Below, piece after piece: positions 40,318-49,160 of a stretch of 64,000 nt of DNA. A model generated the notes under the pieces. It made no database searches. It saw only the letters and a list, made by a program, of their open reading frames with translations, and was not told where the DNA came from. Positions within the stretch are counted from its first letter, which is position 1. Each line of letters opens with the position of its first letter. Position numbers and translations under genes: made by a program. Source of the stretch: Acidobacteriota bacterium (GTDB lineage: Bacteria; Acidobacteriota; Terriglobia; Bryobacterales; Bryobacteraceae); NCBI GenBank assembly GCA_947470805.1, contig CANIVU010000045.1, forward strand, positions 1 to 64,000, given 5' to 3'.

Positions 40318-41178
40318 CTACCGCCCCCGCTCCCCCCGATAAATCATCTCCACAAACTCCTCCCCATTAAAAAATCCTCCCCCCCACCTCCCATCAAACT
40401 CCCGCGTCGGCCGCCCTTCCTTCACCCCCCGCAACGACCGCCCGCCTTTCATCAACCCCGTCACCCGCTCCCGCACCCCCGCCAGCATCTCCCCAAACGC
40501 CAGCAACTCCGCCCGGCTCCCCACCGGCCCATGCCCCGGCACAATCCGCGTCCCCGCCCCCGCCACCCGCGCCAAGCCCTCCACCGCCCGGATCATCCCC
40601 GCCAAACTCCCCCCCGTCGAATAGTCCACAAACGGATACATCCCGTTAAAAAACAGGTCCCCCACGCACAACACATCGGCATTCTCAAAATGCGCCGTCC
40701 CATCCCCGTCCGTATGCGCCACCGGATAGTGGACATACCGGATCCGCTCTCCGCCAAATGTCATCACGCCCCCATCGGCCCCAAACACCTCCCCCGGCCG
40801 CCCCACCGCCGGCAACGCCCGGTCCGTGCGCTTGTAAAAGTCGATCCGCGTCGTTTCGCTTAACCGCCGCCGCACATTCTCATGCGCCAGAATCCGCGCC
40901 CCGCCCGTCCCCACCCGCACATTCCCGCCTGTATGGTCAAAATGCCAGTGCGTATTGAACAACACCCCGATCCGCGCCCCCAGCGCCCGCGTCTCCCGCT
41001 CCAGATCGCCCACCTGCTCCACCATCCCGCTATCCACCAGGAACAACCCGTCCCCCGTCACCAGCGCCGTGCTGGTGCTCCCCAAATCCGGCAGGACAAA
41101 CACCCCTTTTCCCAGCCCCGTCGCCCCACCCGCCCACACCGTCCCCGCCAACATCCCCAATACTGTCCGTCGATCCAT
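40318..41178 (-). CDS. Exported MBL-fold metallo-hydrolase
   Basis: 286 residues. A Tat-like leader (MDRRTVLGMLAGTVWAGG) precedes the metallo-beta-lactamase fold with the di-zinc motif FNTHWHFDHTGG, a second His in YPVAHTDGD, the bridging Asp in VLCVGDLFFNG and a last His in RIVPGHGPVG. The GHGPV ending resembles quinohaemoprotein-amine-dehydrogenase-associated and SoxH-like hydrolases. It may act on thioesters, lactones or beta-lactams. It converges on the kinase gene. Confidence 0.88.
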   Translation of the reverse strand: MDRRTVLGMLAGTVWAGGATGLGKGVFVLPDLGSTSTALVTGDGLFLVDSGMVEQVGDLERETRALGARIGVLFNTHWHFDHTGGNVRVGTGGARILAHENVRRRLSETTRIDFYKRTDRALPAVGRPGEVFGADGGVMTFGGERIRYVHYPVAHTDGDGTAHFENADVLCVGDLFFNGMYPFVDYSTGGSLAGMIRAVEGLARVAGAGTRIVPGHGPVGSRAELLAFGEMLAGVRERVTGLMKGGRSLRGVKEGRPTREFDGRWGGGFFNGEEFVEMIYRGERGR

Positions 41179-41200
41179 TCCGCTAGGCTACCACCCGCCG

Positions 41201-41401
41201 TCAGAGTTTCTTCGGCCCTTTCGTCTTCCGGTGAGCCGGATTGGACTCCTGTTGTGCTTTGCTCGAATGGGCATTCGCGATCGGCGTATGCTGGCTCGCC
41301 TGTTCGGTGTCGCCCGGCTCCTTCGCCGCCCCGGCTTTCCGCTGCAATCCCGCGGCTTCGGCCAGTTGTGTGGCGGCTTTATGGTGGTCATGTTTAGGCA
41401 T
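41201..41401 (-). CDS. Small His/Lys/Ala-rich soluble protein
   Basis: 66 residues beginning MPKHDHHKAATQLAEAAGLQ and rich in Ala, Lys, His and Gln, probably one long helix. It resembles short stress-associated bacterial proteins with MP(R/K)HDEHQ-type starts. It is 49 bases behind the cupin gene on the same strand and so probably in its operon. An alternative ATG three codons earlier (41410) exists. Function unknown. Confidence 0.55.
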   Translation of the reverse strand: MPKHDHHKAATQLAEAAGLQRKAGAAKEPGDTEQASQHTPIANAHSSKAQQESNPAHRKTKGPKKL

Positions 41402-41450
41402 TAGGATCATAGCCCTGCATGCCACGGGCCATCGCCCGCGAAAGCTCCCG

Positions 41451-41930
41451 TTACCCGTGTTGATCGGCCGCCGCGGTCGGCTGCACGGACCACGCCGCCG
41501 GCTTGTCGTCCTTGTCCACTCCTGCCGCCGCCATCGTCGCCTGCACCTTCCCCGGCGCATGATGCGCGGGCGCGTAGATCGTATAAACATGCATCGGCGT
41601 CGTGCCCGTATTGGTGATGTTGTGCCACGTCCCCGCCGGAACCAGAACACACCAGCCCTCCGTCACCTCCCTTGTGAACGGCAGATCATCCTTCCCCGGC
41701 CCCATCTGCACCCGGCCGCTGCCCGCGTCCAGCCGCAAGAACTGATCCGTCTCCGGATGCACTTCCAGCCCAATCTCACCGCCCGCCGGAATCGCCATCA
41801 GCGTCAATTGCAGGTAGCGCCCGCTCCAGGCCACCGAACGGTAATCGGTGTTGTCTTTTGTCGCCTGTTCAACGTCAAACGATTGCGGTTGCGGCCCAAT
41901 ATCTTTGATTCGATGCGCAGTATGTAACAT
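41451..41930 (-). CDS. Single-domain cupin protein
   Basis: 159 residues with both cupin motifs: GGEIGLEVHPETDQFLRLDAG (motif 1, with the His and Glu metal ligands spaced slightly unusually) and PAGTWHNITNTGTTPMHVYTIY (motif 2). The C-terminal PAHHAPGKVQATM is shared by cupins of the YhhW/ChrR-like kind often induced by stress. It heads an operon with the small His-rich protein. The paired GACC-N6-GGTC boxes are about 85-115 bases upstream of its ATG. Confidence 0.85.
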   Translation of the reverse strand: MLHTAHRIKDIGPQPQSFDVEQATKDNTDYRSVAWSGRYLQLTLMAIPAGGEIGLEVHPETDQFLRLDAGSGRVQMGPGKDDLPFTREVTEGWCVLVPAGTWHNITNTGTTPMHVYTIYAPAHHAPGKVQATMAAAGVDKDDKPAAWSVQPTAAADQHG

Positions 41931-42014
41931 ACCTGTTCTCCTGCACGGTAAGCACCAAAGCGCCGATGTGGCCGCGCAGCAGGCGTCGCACGCCCCCAGT
42001 CAATGAATCAGCGT

Positions 42015-42046
42015 GACCATCTCCGGTCAGTTGACCTGACTCGGTC
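42015..42046. promoter_or_regulatory. Two GACC-N6-GGTC elements between the cupin and RluA-like genes
   Basis: GACC-ATCTCC-GGTC at 42015-42028 and GACC-TGACTC-GGTC at 42033-42046 start 18 bases apart in the 151-base divergent promoter region. Both have the half-sites and spacing of the pair in front of kaiC. Binding would be able to affect either gene. Confidence 0.5.
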
Positions 42047-42081
42047 ACCGCCGCCAACGCCATAGCGTACAGTCAAACTAG

Positions 42082-42978
42082 ATGCGCAATCAGGGCTACG
42101 CCTACACGACCATCATCAGCAGCAAATACCACGGCCAACCCCTCCTCGCCCACCTCGCCAGCCTCTACCCCCACTCCACCCCCGAAGCCTGGCAGCTAAA
42201 ACTCAACAACGGCGAAGTCACCCTCGATGGCGCCCCCGCCACCGGCGCCGAAACAGTCGCCAACGGCCAAACCCTCGTCTGGAACCGCCCCCCTTGGGAC
42301 GAACCCGACGCCCCCCGCCACTTCGAAGTCCTCTTCGAAGACGCCCATCTCCTGGCCGTCAACAAACCCAGCGGCCTGCCCACCCTCCCCGGCGGCGGCT
42401 TCATGGAAAACACCCTCCTCCGCCTCGTCCAACAACAAACCCCCACCGCCAACCCCGTCCACCGCCTCGGCCGCGCCACCACCGGCATCGTCCTCTTCGC
42501 CAAATCCCCCCAAGCCGCCGCGACGCTCTTCACCAACTGGAACACCCCGAAAATCCAAAAGATCTACCGCGCCCTTGCTCAACACGTCGCCCCGCAGGAC
42601 ACCTACGAGATCCTCACCCCCATCGGCCTCGTGCCCCACCCGCTCATCGGCTCCGTCTGGGCCGCCAGCCCCCAGGGCAAACCGTCCAAATCAGTAGCCA
42701 CAGTAGTCGCCCGCACCCACGCCACAACAACCTTCGAAGTCAGCCTCCACTCCGGTCGCCCCCACCAAATAAGAATCCACCTCGCCTCCATTGGCCATCC
42801 CCTCGTGGGCGACCCCCTCTACGGCCCCTCCGGCCTCCCCCTCGAAAACCTCCCCGGCCTCCCCGGCGATGGCGGCTACTTCCTCCATGCCCAATATCTG
42901 CAATTCCTCCACCCCATCACCGGCGAACAAATCAATCTGGAGGCCCCACTCCCCGCTGGCTTCTCCTGGCCCCAATAA
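42082..42978 (+). CDS. RluA-family pseudouridine synthase-like protein
   Basis: 298 residues. An S4-like N-terminal RNA-binding region (WQLKLNNGEVTLDGAPA) is followed by the RluA catalytic fold (LLAVNKPSGLPTLPG, HSGRPHQIRIHLASIGHPLVGDPLYG). The catalytic motif that normally reads HRLDxxTSG is HRLGRATTG here, so the Asp that attacks uridine is replaced by Gly. It may be inactive or use another residue. ATG 42082 begins about 20 residues before S4 homology. Confidence 0.85.
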   Translation: MRNQGYAYTTIISSKYHGQPLLAHLASLYPHSTPEAWQLKLNNGEVTLDGAPATGAETVANGQTLVWNRPPWDEPDAPRHFEVLFEDAHLLAVNKPSGLPTLPGGGFMENTLLRLVQQQTPTANPVHRLGRATTGIVLFAKSPQAAATLFTNWNTPKIQKIYRALAQHVAPQDTYEILTPIGLVPHPLIGSVWAASPQGKPSKSVATVVARTHATTTFEVSLHSGRPHQIRIHLASIGHPLVGDPLYGPSGLPLENLPGLPGDGGYFLHAQYLQFLHPITGEQINLEAPLPAGFSWPQ

Positions 42979-42994
42979 GTCCACGGGCGCCAAA

Positions 42995-43885
42995 TCACTT
43001 CTTCGCCGAACGCCAGTCAACCGTCGCGCCGATTAAGGCGTGAATCTGTCTCGCCCGTTGCGCGGCTTGCTTAGCTTCTTCCGCCCTCCCCGAATGGCGC
43101 AGCGCATCGGCATATCGTTCCAGTGTTGCGCACAAGTCCGGATGCTGCGGCCCCGCATGCGCCTCAATCTCTCCCACCGCCTGCCGCGCGTGCAGCGCCG
43201 CTTCCCGATACCGTTTCAGCCGCTGTTCCAGAACAGAAAGGTTGGAAAGCACCCGGCCGCGCGCATGGCTCGCCGCCATGCCATCAATCGCCCTCTGCAG
43301 CATCTCCGCCGCCGGCGCGTATCGCCCCCTCGCCTCTTCGATCGTTGCCAGGTCGGTCCATACCATCGCCGTAATTGCGGCATCGCCCTTGCCCAGCGCC
43401 CGTCGCACCACCACCTCGGCCTCCGGATACTTCCGCTGCTGGATCAGAACGCTCCCCAAAAGCCGCAGAATCCGCGGGTCTTCCGCAGATAGCGCCATCG
43501 CCTCCCGCGCATATCGCTCCGCCGTGCGCGCCTCCCCCAATTCCCGGTATGCCTGCGCGATGTTAAACAGGTCCGCCGTTCGGTCCGCCGGAGGAACCAA
43601 TCCTAATGCCCGCTCATGATACGAGATCGACGGCCGTAACCTGCCCATCTGAAACTCCACCTGGCCCAGGACATGCAATATCTCAGCCCGTTGGCCCCCC
43701 GCCACCCCTCCGGCCCCCGCCGCATCCAGTGACGACCGCAGGTCTCGCCTTGCCTCAACCAGCATCCTGCGGCTAAGTTTCTCCACCCCGGACTTATACA
43801 GTGCGTACCAATCCGCCGCGCCCAGGCAAGTTACGCTCACATAAGTTGCTAAAATAATGCGATTCAGAATGCCAATCGATGTCAT
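42995..43885 (-). CDS. Tetratricopeptide-repeat protein with signal sequence
   Basis: 296 residues. Signal-like N-terminus (MTSIGILNRIILATYVSVTC), then TPR units covering about 60-270 (AEILHVLGQVEFQMGRLRPS, DLFNIAQAYRELGEARTAERYA, RVLSNLSVLEQRLKRYREAALH). Kinesin-light-chain-like spacing appears near the end. An adaptor without a predicted enzyme. It is divergent from the CadC-like regulator gene, starting 114 bases away, a typical arrangement in which the regulator may control it. Upstream in-frame readings into that promoter were rejected. Confidence 0.75.
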   Translation of the reverse strand: MTSIGILNRIILATYVSVTCLGAADWYALYKSGVEKLSRRMLVEARRDLRSSLDAAGAGGVAGGQRAEILHVLGQVEFQMGRLRPSISYHERALGLVPPADRTADLFNIAQAYRELGEARTAERYAREAMALSAEDPRILRLLGSVLIQQRKYPEAEVVVRRALGKGDAAITAMVWTDLATIEEARGRYAPAAEMLQRAIDGMAASHARGRVLSNLSVLEQRLKRYREAALHARQAVGEIEAHAGPQHPDLCATLERYADALRHSGRAEEAKQAAQRARQIHALIGATVDWRSAKK

Positions 43886-43999
43886 AGGTTCGATCAGTAT
43901 GCATAGCGGTCTTGCCCCATCCCATAAAGGGCCGCTAAAGAAGAGGTCAGGCCTGTCTGAAGAGAATCTGAAGCGGCTGAACACAGGAACTGAAGCCCG

Positions 44000-46192
44000 A
44001 TGATTGCCTTCGGCGGCTTTCAGATCGACCCCGAATCGCATCGCCTCTTCGAAGACGGCCGGCCCGTAAAAATCGAGCGCATCCCCCTCCAGATGCTGAT
44101 CGTCCTGATTCACCGCCGCGATTCGGTCGTCTCCCGCCAGGAAATCGCCGACGCCGTATGGGGACCAGGCAAGTTCATTGAGGTCGACGAAGGCATCAAT
44201 ACCGCAATCCGAAAAATTCGCCGCGCTCTCAACGAAGATTCCGGGGAGCCACGCTTTCTCGCCACCGTCGTTGGCCGTGGCTACCGTTTCATCGCCACCG
44301 TGGAAGCCCCCGCCGAACCAGTCGCCGAAACCCCCATCCACCAGCCCGTCCCGCCCCCGCCGCAATCCGCCCCCCGGCCCGCCCTCCGCCGCCGCTGGCT
44401 CCTCGCCGCGGTCGCCTCCGTCGCCGCCGTCTTCGCCGCCGGTTCATTTGTCGCCCGCCGCAGCCCCGCCCCGCCGCCTCTCGTCAGCCTCACCCGCCTC
44501 ACCGATGACGCCGGCTCCACCGGTTGGCCCGACATCTCCCCCGACGCGAAAATGCTCGCCTACGCCAGTAACCGCGCCGACCTCGACAACCTCGACATCT
44601 ACTTCCAACCCATCGCCGGCCGCAAGGCCATCCGCCTCACCGATCATCCCGCCCGCGACGTCTACCCCGTCATCTCCCCAAAAGGCGACCAGATCGCCTT
44701 CGAATCCTACCGCGACCCTCCCGGCGTCTATCTCGTCCCCGTTCTCGGTGGCGAGGCCAAACTCCTCGCAAAAGACGGTGCCCGCCCGCGCTTCTCCCCC
44801 GACGGTGAATCGGTCGCCTACCTGAAGGTGGAAAAGTCCGGCGCCGGCTCCCTGCGCTCCGACAACATCGGCTCCGGCGGCTGGAGTACGTGGATCATCC
44901 CCACCGCCGGCGGCGAACCCCGCCCCCTCCGCCCCGAACTCCAGGCCGGCAACCCCGTCTGGGCCACGAACGATCTGCTCATCCTCACCGGCAAAGACGC
45001 CAAAGGCAAGCTCGATTGGTGGCTCACTCCCAAAGATGGCAGCTGGACCCGCCCCCTCGGCGTCTTCGAAATGCTCCGCCAGCGGCCCAACGACTTCTCC
45101 CCCGTCTGGGCCCAATGGACCCCCGCCTACGTTGAAGACCACGCCGTCGTCTTCACCGTCCGCTCTCGCGACAGCGCCAATCTCTGGCGCCTACGCTTCA
45201 CCCAGGACTGGAAACTCCTGCAACCGCCCGAGCGCCTAACGATGATGAGCGACCATGTCCGCGACCCCTCCGCCGCCTCCGACGGCCGCATCGCCACCAC
45301 CGTCCGAACCCGCCTCATCTCGGTGTTCGAACTTCCCATCGATCCAAACTCCGGCGCCGTCACCGGCGAACCCAGCCGCCTCACAAAATCGAAATTCTCC
45401 TCCCAGTTCGTCAGCGTCTCCGCCGACGGCGCCCAAGTCGCCTACTCCTCCTGGCGCGACGCCGAAAAACCCGACATCTATCTCTTCAACCGCGCCACCG
45501 GGCAGGAAAGCCAACTCACCGCCACCCCGCAGGACAGCGAAACCTTCCCCCGCCTCAGCCGCGACGGCAAGTCCATCATCTTTGTCCACCGCCCGCCCGG
45601 ACCCAAACATTTCGTCCGCCGCATGGACCTCGCCAGTCGCGCCGAAACCACCATCTGCGACGACTGTGAGTTCATGGATGAATCCGCCGACGGCCGTTCT
45701 TTCCTCTACGCCATGTCGCCCGATCACATCCAGTACCGCGCCGTCACCGGCGGCCCCGCAACCGAGCCGGTCTACGACGCGGCCTTCACCCGCATCGCCC
45801 AGGCCAGCCTAGCCCCCTCCTATCGCTGGATCGCCTTCATGGGCGCCAAAAAGGGAGATCCCGAACATCGCATCTACATCGCGCCCTTCCAACCGGCCGG
45901 GCGCCTGCCCCGCGCCCGTTGGATCGATCTCGGCTCCGGCCTCACCCCCCTTTGGTCCCCCAACGGTGAGTGGATCTACTTCGATGACAAACATGGCGCC
46001 TTCCGTTGCATCTGGCGCCAGCGCTTCGATCCCGTTGCCGGCAAACCCATCGGCGAGCGCTCCGTCGTCGCCCACGTCCACGGCGATGGCAAGCTCATCA
46101 CCACCGACGCCATGCCCGACCGCGGCATCGCCCGCGACCGCATCGTCTACTCCGTTCTCGAGGAAACCTCCAATATCTGGCTGATGAAGTAA
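44000..46192 (+). CDS. CadC/ToxR-like membrane transcription regulator with PD40 propeller
   Basis: 730 residues. Cytoplasmic OmpR/PhoB-type winged helix at about 3-98 (QEIADAVWGPGKFIEVDEGINTAIRKIRRAL, then VVGRGYRF), Pro-rich linker, one membrane helix (RRRWLLAAVASVAAVFAAGSF) and an external TolB-like PD40 propeller (about 165-725, with ISPDAKMLAYASNRAD, ISPKGDQIAFESYRD). It joins DNA binding and envelope sensing in one protein. A decayed copy of its 3' half lies at 52640-53232. Confidence 0.88.
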   Translation: MIAFGGFQIDPESHRLFEDGRPVKIERIPLQMLIVLIHRRDSVVSRQEIADAVWGPGKFIEVDEGINTAIRKIRRALNEDSGEPRFLATVVGRGYRFIATVEAPAEPVAETPIHQPVPPPPQSAPRPALRRRWLLAAVASVAAVFAAGSFVARRSPAPPPLVSLTRLTDDAGSTGWPDISPDAKMLAYASNRADLDNLDIYFQPIAGRKAIRLTDHPARDVYPVISPKGDQIAFESYRDPPGVYLVPVLGGEAKLLAKDGARPRFSPDGESVAYLKVEKSGAGSLRSDNIGSGGWSTWIIPTAGGEPRPLRPELQAGNPVWATNDLLILTGKDAKGKLDWWLTPKDGSWTRPLGVFEMLRQRPNDFSPVWAQWTPAYVEDHAVVFTVRSRDSANLWRLRFTQDWKLLQPPERLTMMSDHVRDPSAASDGRIATTVRTRLISVFELPIDPNSGAVTGEPSRLTKSKFSSQFVSVSADGAQVAYSSWRDAEKPDIYLFNRATGQESQLTATPQDSETFPRLSRDGKSIIFVHRPPGPKHFVRRMDLASRAETTICDDCEFMDESADGRSFLYAMSPDHIQYRAVTGGPATEPVYDAAFTRIAQASLAPSYRWIAFMGAKKGDPEHRIYIAPFQPAGRLPRARWIDLGSGLTPLWSPNGEWIYFDDKHGAFRCIWRQRFDPVAGKPIGERSVVAHVHGDGKLITTDAMPDRGIARDRIVYSVLEETSNIWLMK

Positions 46193-46233
46193 GGTGCCCC
46201 AGCCCCCACCCCCGGAACGGCTCCACCGCAATC

Positions 46234-46745
46234 CCGTCCCGGTTTGCCCGCCGCGTTCTTGCCAATAGGCAGCTCGCGGTACAAATTGGAGCGTGCTACG
46301 TGACTTTGATTCTGATCGTTTTGTTGCTTCTGTTGGTCTTTGGCTGGGCGGCGGCTACTGCTATGGGCGCCGGCGGTGGGAGGTGGCCTCGGCGGTCTTT
46401 TGCTCGTAGTTCTTGTCATTTGGTTGCCGATGGTTCGAAGAGGATAAGACAGACCCGGATCAGTGTCGTATCCGCGTCCATAGTTCCCTGGACCTCGCTA
46501 CAGCGATTTCGCGCCCCAGGAACGGGGTTTCAGCGATGCCTGACCCCCTTCCCCCTCTCATCCTCGGCATCGCGCCTCCAAGTCATGTAACCGCCGGGCG
46601 TCATCGGTCGCCGAACACACCGCCCCCTGCTCGCCGTCCGGTATCGCGGAACTCTCTCCACGAAGCGGACTGTACCTTGCCCCTCCCAGCAGCCGCGGCC
46701 CTACTTCCCCTCCGCCGTCAGCTCGTGATGCCGCTTGCGCGCCGC
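46234..46745. repeat. Left copy of a ~500-bp segmental duplication
   Basis: Similar along its whole length to 53892-54395. It begins around GCCCGCCGCGT, includes a broken DUF3309-like small gene, a shared downstream tail and the last codons of the TPR gene. Just before it (46211-46234) lies a scrap matching the 3' end of greB, showing that a greB gene was deleted from this copy. Confidence 0.8.
46300..46447 (+). pseudogene. Decayed DUF3309-like small membrane protein gene
   Basis: Aligned with the intact gene at 53968-54117, both Met codons near the start are changed (to GTG and TTG), and two single-base deletions break the frame in the glycine-rich part. The total length is 148 bases against 150 for the intact gene. 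Confidence 0.7.
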
Positions 46746-47552
46746 CAGAGCTTTCTCCCGGTCGCCTTGCCTGGCGTACAGCAGCGCAAGGGCGTAGTGC
46801 GCCGGTGCATACTCCGGATTCTGGATCACCACCTGCTCCAGCAGTTGCAGCGCGCGCGCCGGCGCTACGGATTTATGGAGCGCGAACGCCGCGGGCCAGA
46901 ACTTCGGGTCGGCCGTAAGCGCGGTTTCGAAATAAGCGGGATTGCCCGTCGACAGCCCCAACAGGTAGGTGCCCAGCAGCGACTTGGCTGCAAACCGCTT
47001 CAACCGCGTGTCGATCGCGGCGCGTCGGCTTTCGTTCGGCAGCAGCGTCTCCAGCCCCGCATACAGCGCCTCATCGTTCGGGGAAAGGTCAATCGCCGTC
47101 AGAAAGCTGTCGATCGCCGCCTCGTTCCGCCCCTGCGCGTACAGCGCCAGGCCCAGAAGCCGGTGAAGCTCGGCGTCCTTGGTGTTAATCCTCTGCGCTT
47201 CCCGCAACACCGCCTCCGCCTGCTTCTCGTCGCGATTGTCCAGCAACCGGCGCGCGTGCGCCACCAGCCGCCGCTGAAACATCTCCCGTCCCTTGATGAT
47301 CGTTGGATTCGACGGCGCCAGCCTCGACGCCTGCACCACCGCACCCGCCGCTGCCGCCGCCTCGTTGCCGCGAAGCCTCGCCTCCGCCACCGCCAGCCAG
47401 ATCAGCGGCTCCCGCGGTGCCAGTTTCACCGCCTCTTCCAAGGCGATCCTCGCCCTCTGATTGTCGTTCTGTTTCAACGCCTGCACCCCGCGCTGAAACA
47501 GCTCTTCGCCCGTCGCGGCGAAATAGAAGTAGAACGCCAGAACTAACGCCAT
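46701..47552 (-). CDS. TPR protein with N-terminal membrane anchor
   Basis: 283 residues. A short hydrophobic start (MALVLAFYFYFAATG) is followed by several tetratricopeptide repeats (ELFQRGVQALKQNDNQRARI, LHRLLGLALYAQGRNEAAID, YAPAHYALALLYARQGDREKAL). Proteins of this type often accompany FG-GAP proteins in acidobacteria and probably assist envelope assembly. It overlaps the preceding FG-GAP gene by ten bases, so they are coupled. The last codons are duplicated at about 54369-54395. Confidence 0.8.
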   Translation of the reverse strand: MALVLAFYFYFAATGEELFQRGVQALKQNDNQRARIALEEAVKLAPREPLIWLAVAEARLRGNEAAAAAGAVVQASRLAPSNPTIIKGREMFQRRLVAHARRLLDNRDEKQAEAVLREAQRINTKDAELHRLLGLALYAQGRNEAAIDSFLTAIDLSPNDEALYAGLETLLPNESRRAAIDTRLKRFAAKSLLGTYLLGLSTGNPAYFETALTADPKFWPAAFALHKSVAPARALQLLEQVVIQNPEYAPAHYALALLYARQGDREKALAARKRHHELTAEGK

Positions 47553-49159
47553 GGTTCCCGCCCCACCACGCCGGCCCCTTCTTTCACCCGATACAGTGCC
47601 CCCGCCTGCAGCGCGCCCAGCTTCTCAATCTCCCCGCTCGGCCAGCGGATCTCCACCTCCGCCGCGTCGCCGGCGAAGTGAAGCGTGAAGTCGCTCTGCG
47701 AAGCGTAGCTCCCGCCACTGGTCACCTCCTTCGTCTGCTTCCCCGCCGTCACCCGCGCGCCAATCGCGCTTCGATTCGATTGCGTCCCCGTCAGCCGCAA
47801 CCCGAAGCTCTTTCCTCGCGGGCCGTCCACCTTCAGCACCGAAGGCGCCGCATTCATATTCGCGACGATCAGCTCCTCCCGCCCGTCGCCATCCAAATCC
47901 CCAACCGCAAGCCCGCGCGACGCCGCTGCCACACCCGGCCGCCCCACCGAAAACGTCCCGCCCCGGTTCCAATACACAGATCGCGCTTGCCGGTACTTCA
48001 TGCCCAACTCCGGGTAAATGTGCCCGTTCGCAATCACAAAATCCGGCCGCCCATCCTCGTCCAGATCGGTCACGCCCAACCCCCATCCCACCGCGGAGCT
48101 ATCCGCCCCCACACCGGACTCCTGCGTTGCGTCCACGAAAAACCAGTCCCCAAGGTTCCGATACACGCTCGGCGTCTCGTTGATGAAATTGGACTTCACG
48201 ATGTCCAGCCGCCCATCCCCGTCGACGTCGACCGCCGCCACCCCCATCGACCCCAGTTCCTCCCCATCGGCCCCATACGCCGCCCCGGCCTCCACCGCCA
48301 CATCCCGGAACGTGCCATCCCTGTTGTTCCGCAATAGCAGCCCCGGCGTCGAGTCGCAGGCGATGTAGATGTCCGGCCACCCGTCGCCATCGAAATCTCC
48401 AACCGCCACACCCAGTCCGTAGTGCAGTCCCGTGATGCCCTGCAACCCTCCCGCCGATACATCTTCAAACTGGCCGTTGCCCAGGTTGTGAAAAAGCTGC
48501 GGCCGGTCCGTTGGGAACCCCCGCGGTCCGCAGAATACTTCCAGGCCCTCCCACGTGCAGTACTTGGTCTCGCCCGGCCTCTGTGCCTTACCCAGATCGA
48601 AGGCGACGTAGTTGGAAACCACCACGTCCAGCAGCCCGTCCCGGTCGTAATCAAGGAACGCGCACGACGTCGAAAAGCGGTTACCGGACTCGGGGAAGGC
48701 TAGGGGCTCGAACTTGCCTTTGTTGTTGCGGTACAGGCGGCTGGGGCCGTAATAGGTCAGAAGTACGTCCGTCCAGCCGTCATTGTCGATGTCACCGGCG
48801 CACACCCCTTGGCCCCAGGCCCGCGCCGCCAGTCCGCTCGCCGCCGTTGCATTTTCGAACTTCGCCGCGCCCAGGTTCTTGTAAAGCACCGGCGCCTTCC
48901 CGTCGTTAAAAAGCAGGTCAGGATGCCCGTCGTTATTGAAGTCCACCACCGCAACGCCGTTACCGGTCATCGACAGAATGTAGCGCGACGAGCCGTCCCC
49001 ATACTGGTGCTTGCCGTTCAACCCGCCCACATCCCGGAACGTGAAAGGGGGCGGACTCGTCGTCCGCCCCCCTGGCTTTGTTAGCAACGGGCGCTTGCCG
49101 CTGCCCATCCCTTGCGCGTGGATCAATGCGGGCGCCAGGAGCAGCAGCAATACCCGCAT
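47543..49159 (-). CDS. Secreted FG-GAP/VCBS repeat protein with ASPIC/UnbV domain (CRTAC1-like)
   Basis: 538 residues with signal peptide (MRVLLLLLAPALIHAQG). A seven-bladed integrin-like propeller carries Ca-binding loops (DFNNDGHPDLLF, DIDNDGWTDVLL, DYDRDGLLDVVV, DFDGDGWPDIYI, DVDGDGRLDIVK). The C-terminal ASPIC/UnbV domain is seen in IGARVTAGKQTKEV and VEIRWPSGEIEKL. The role is extracellular adhesion or carbohydrate binding. It starts one base after the TonB-receptor stop and overlaps the TPR gene, so these three form an operon. Confidence 0.9.
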   Translation of the reverse strand: MRVLLLLLAPALIHAQGMGSGKRPLLTKPGGRTTSPPPFTFRDVGGLNGKHQYGDGSSRYILSMTGNGVAVVDFNNDGHPDLLFNDGKAPVLYKNLGAAKFENATAASGLAARAWGQGVCAGDIDNDGWTDVLLTYYGPSRLYRNNKGKFEPLAFPESGNRFSTSCAFLDYDRDGLLDVVVSNYVAFDLGKAQRPGETKYCTWEGLEVFCGPRGFPTDRPQLFHNLGNGQFEDVSAGGLQGITGLHYGLGVAVGDFDGDGWPDIYIACDSTPGLLLRNNRDGTFRDVAVEAGAAYGADGEELGSMGVAAVDVDGDGRLDIVKSNFINETPSVYRNLGDWFFVDATQESGVGADSSAVGWGLGVTDLDEDGRPDFVIANGHIYPELGMKYRQARSVYWNRGGTFSVGRPGVAAASRGLAVGDLDGDGREELIVANMNAAPSVLKVDGPRGKSFGLRLTGTQSNRSAIGARVTAGKQTKEVTSGGSYASQSDFTLHFAGDAAEVEIRWPSGEIEKLGALQAGALYRVKEGAGVVGREPWR

Positions 49160-49160
49160 A

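Noticed and set aside
42995-44365. TPR protein extended upstream to 44365
   Set aside because: The extension runs antisense into the CadC-like gene and its promoter. ATG 43885 begins a signal-like segment.
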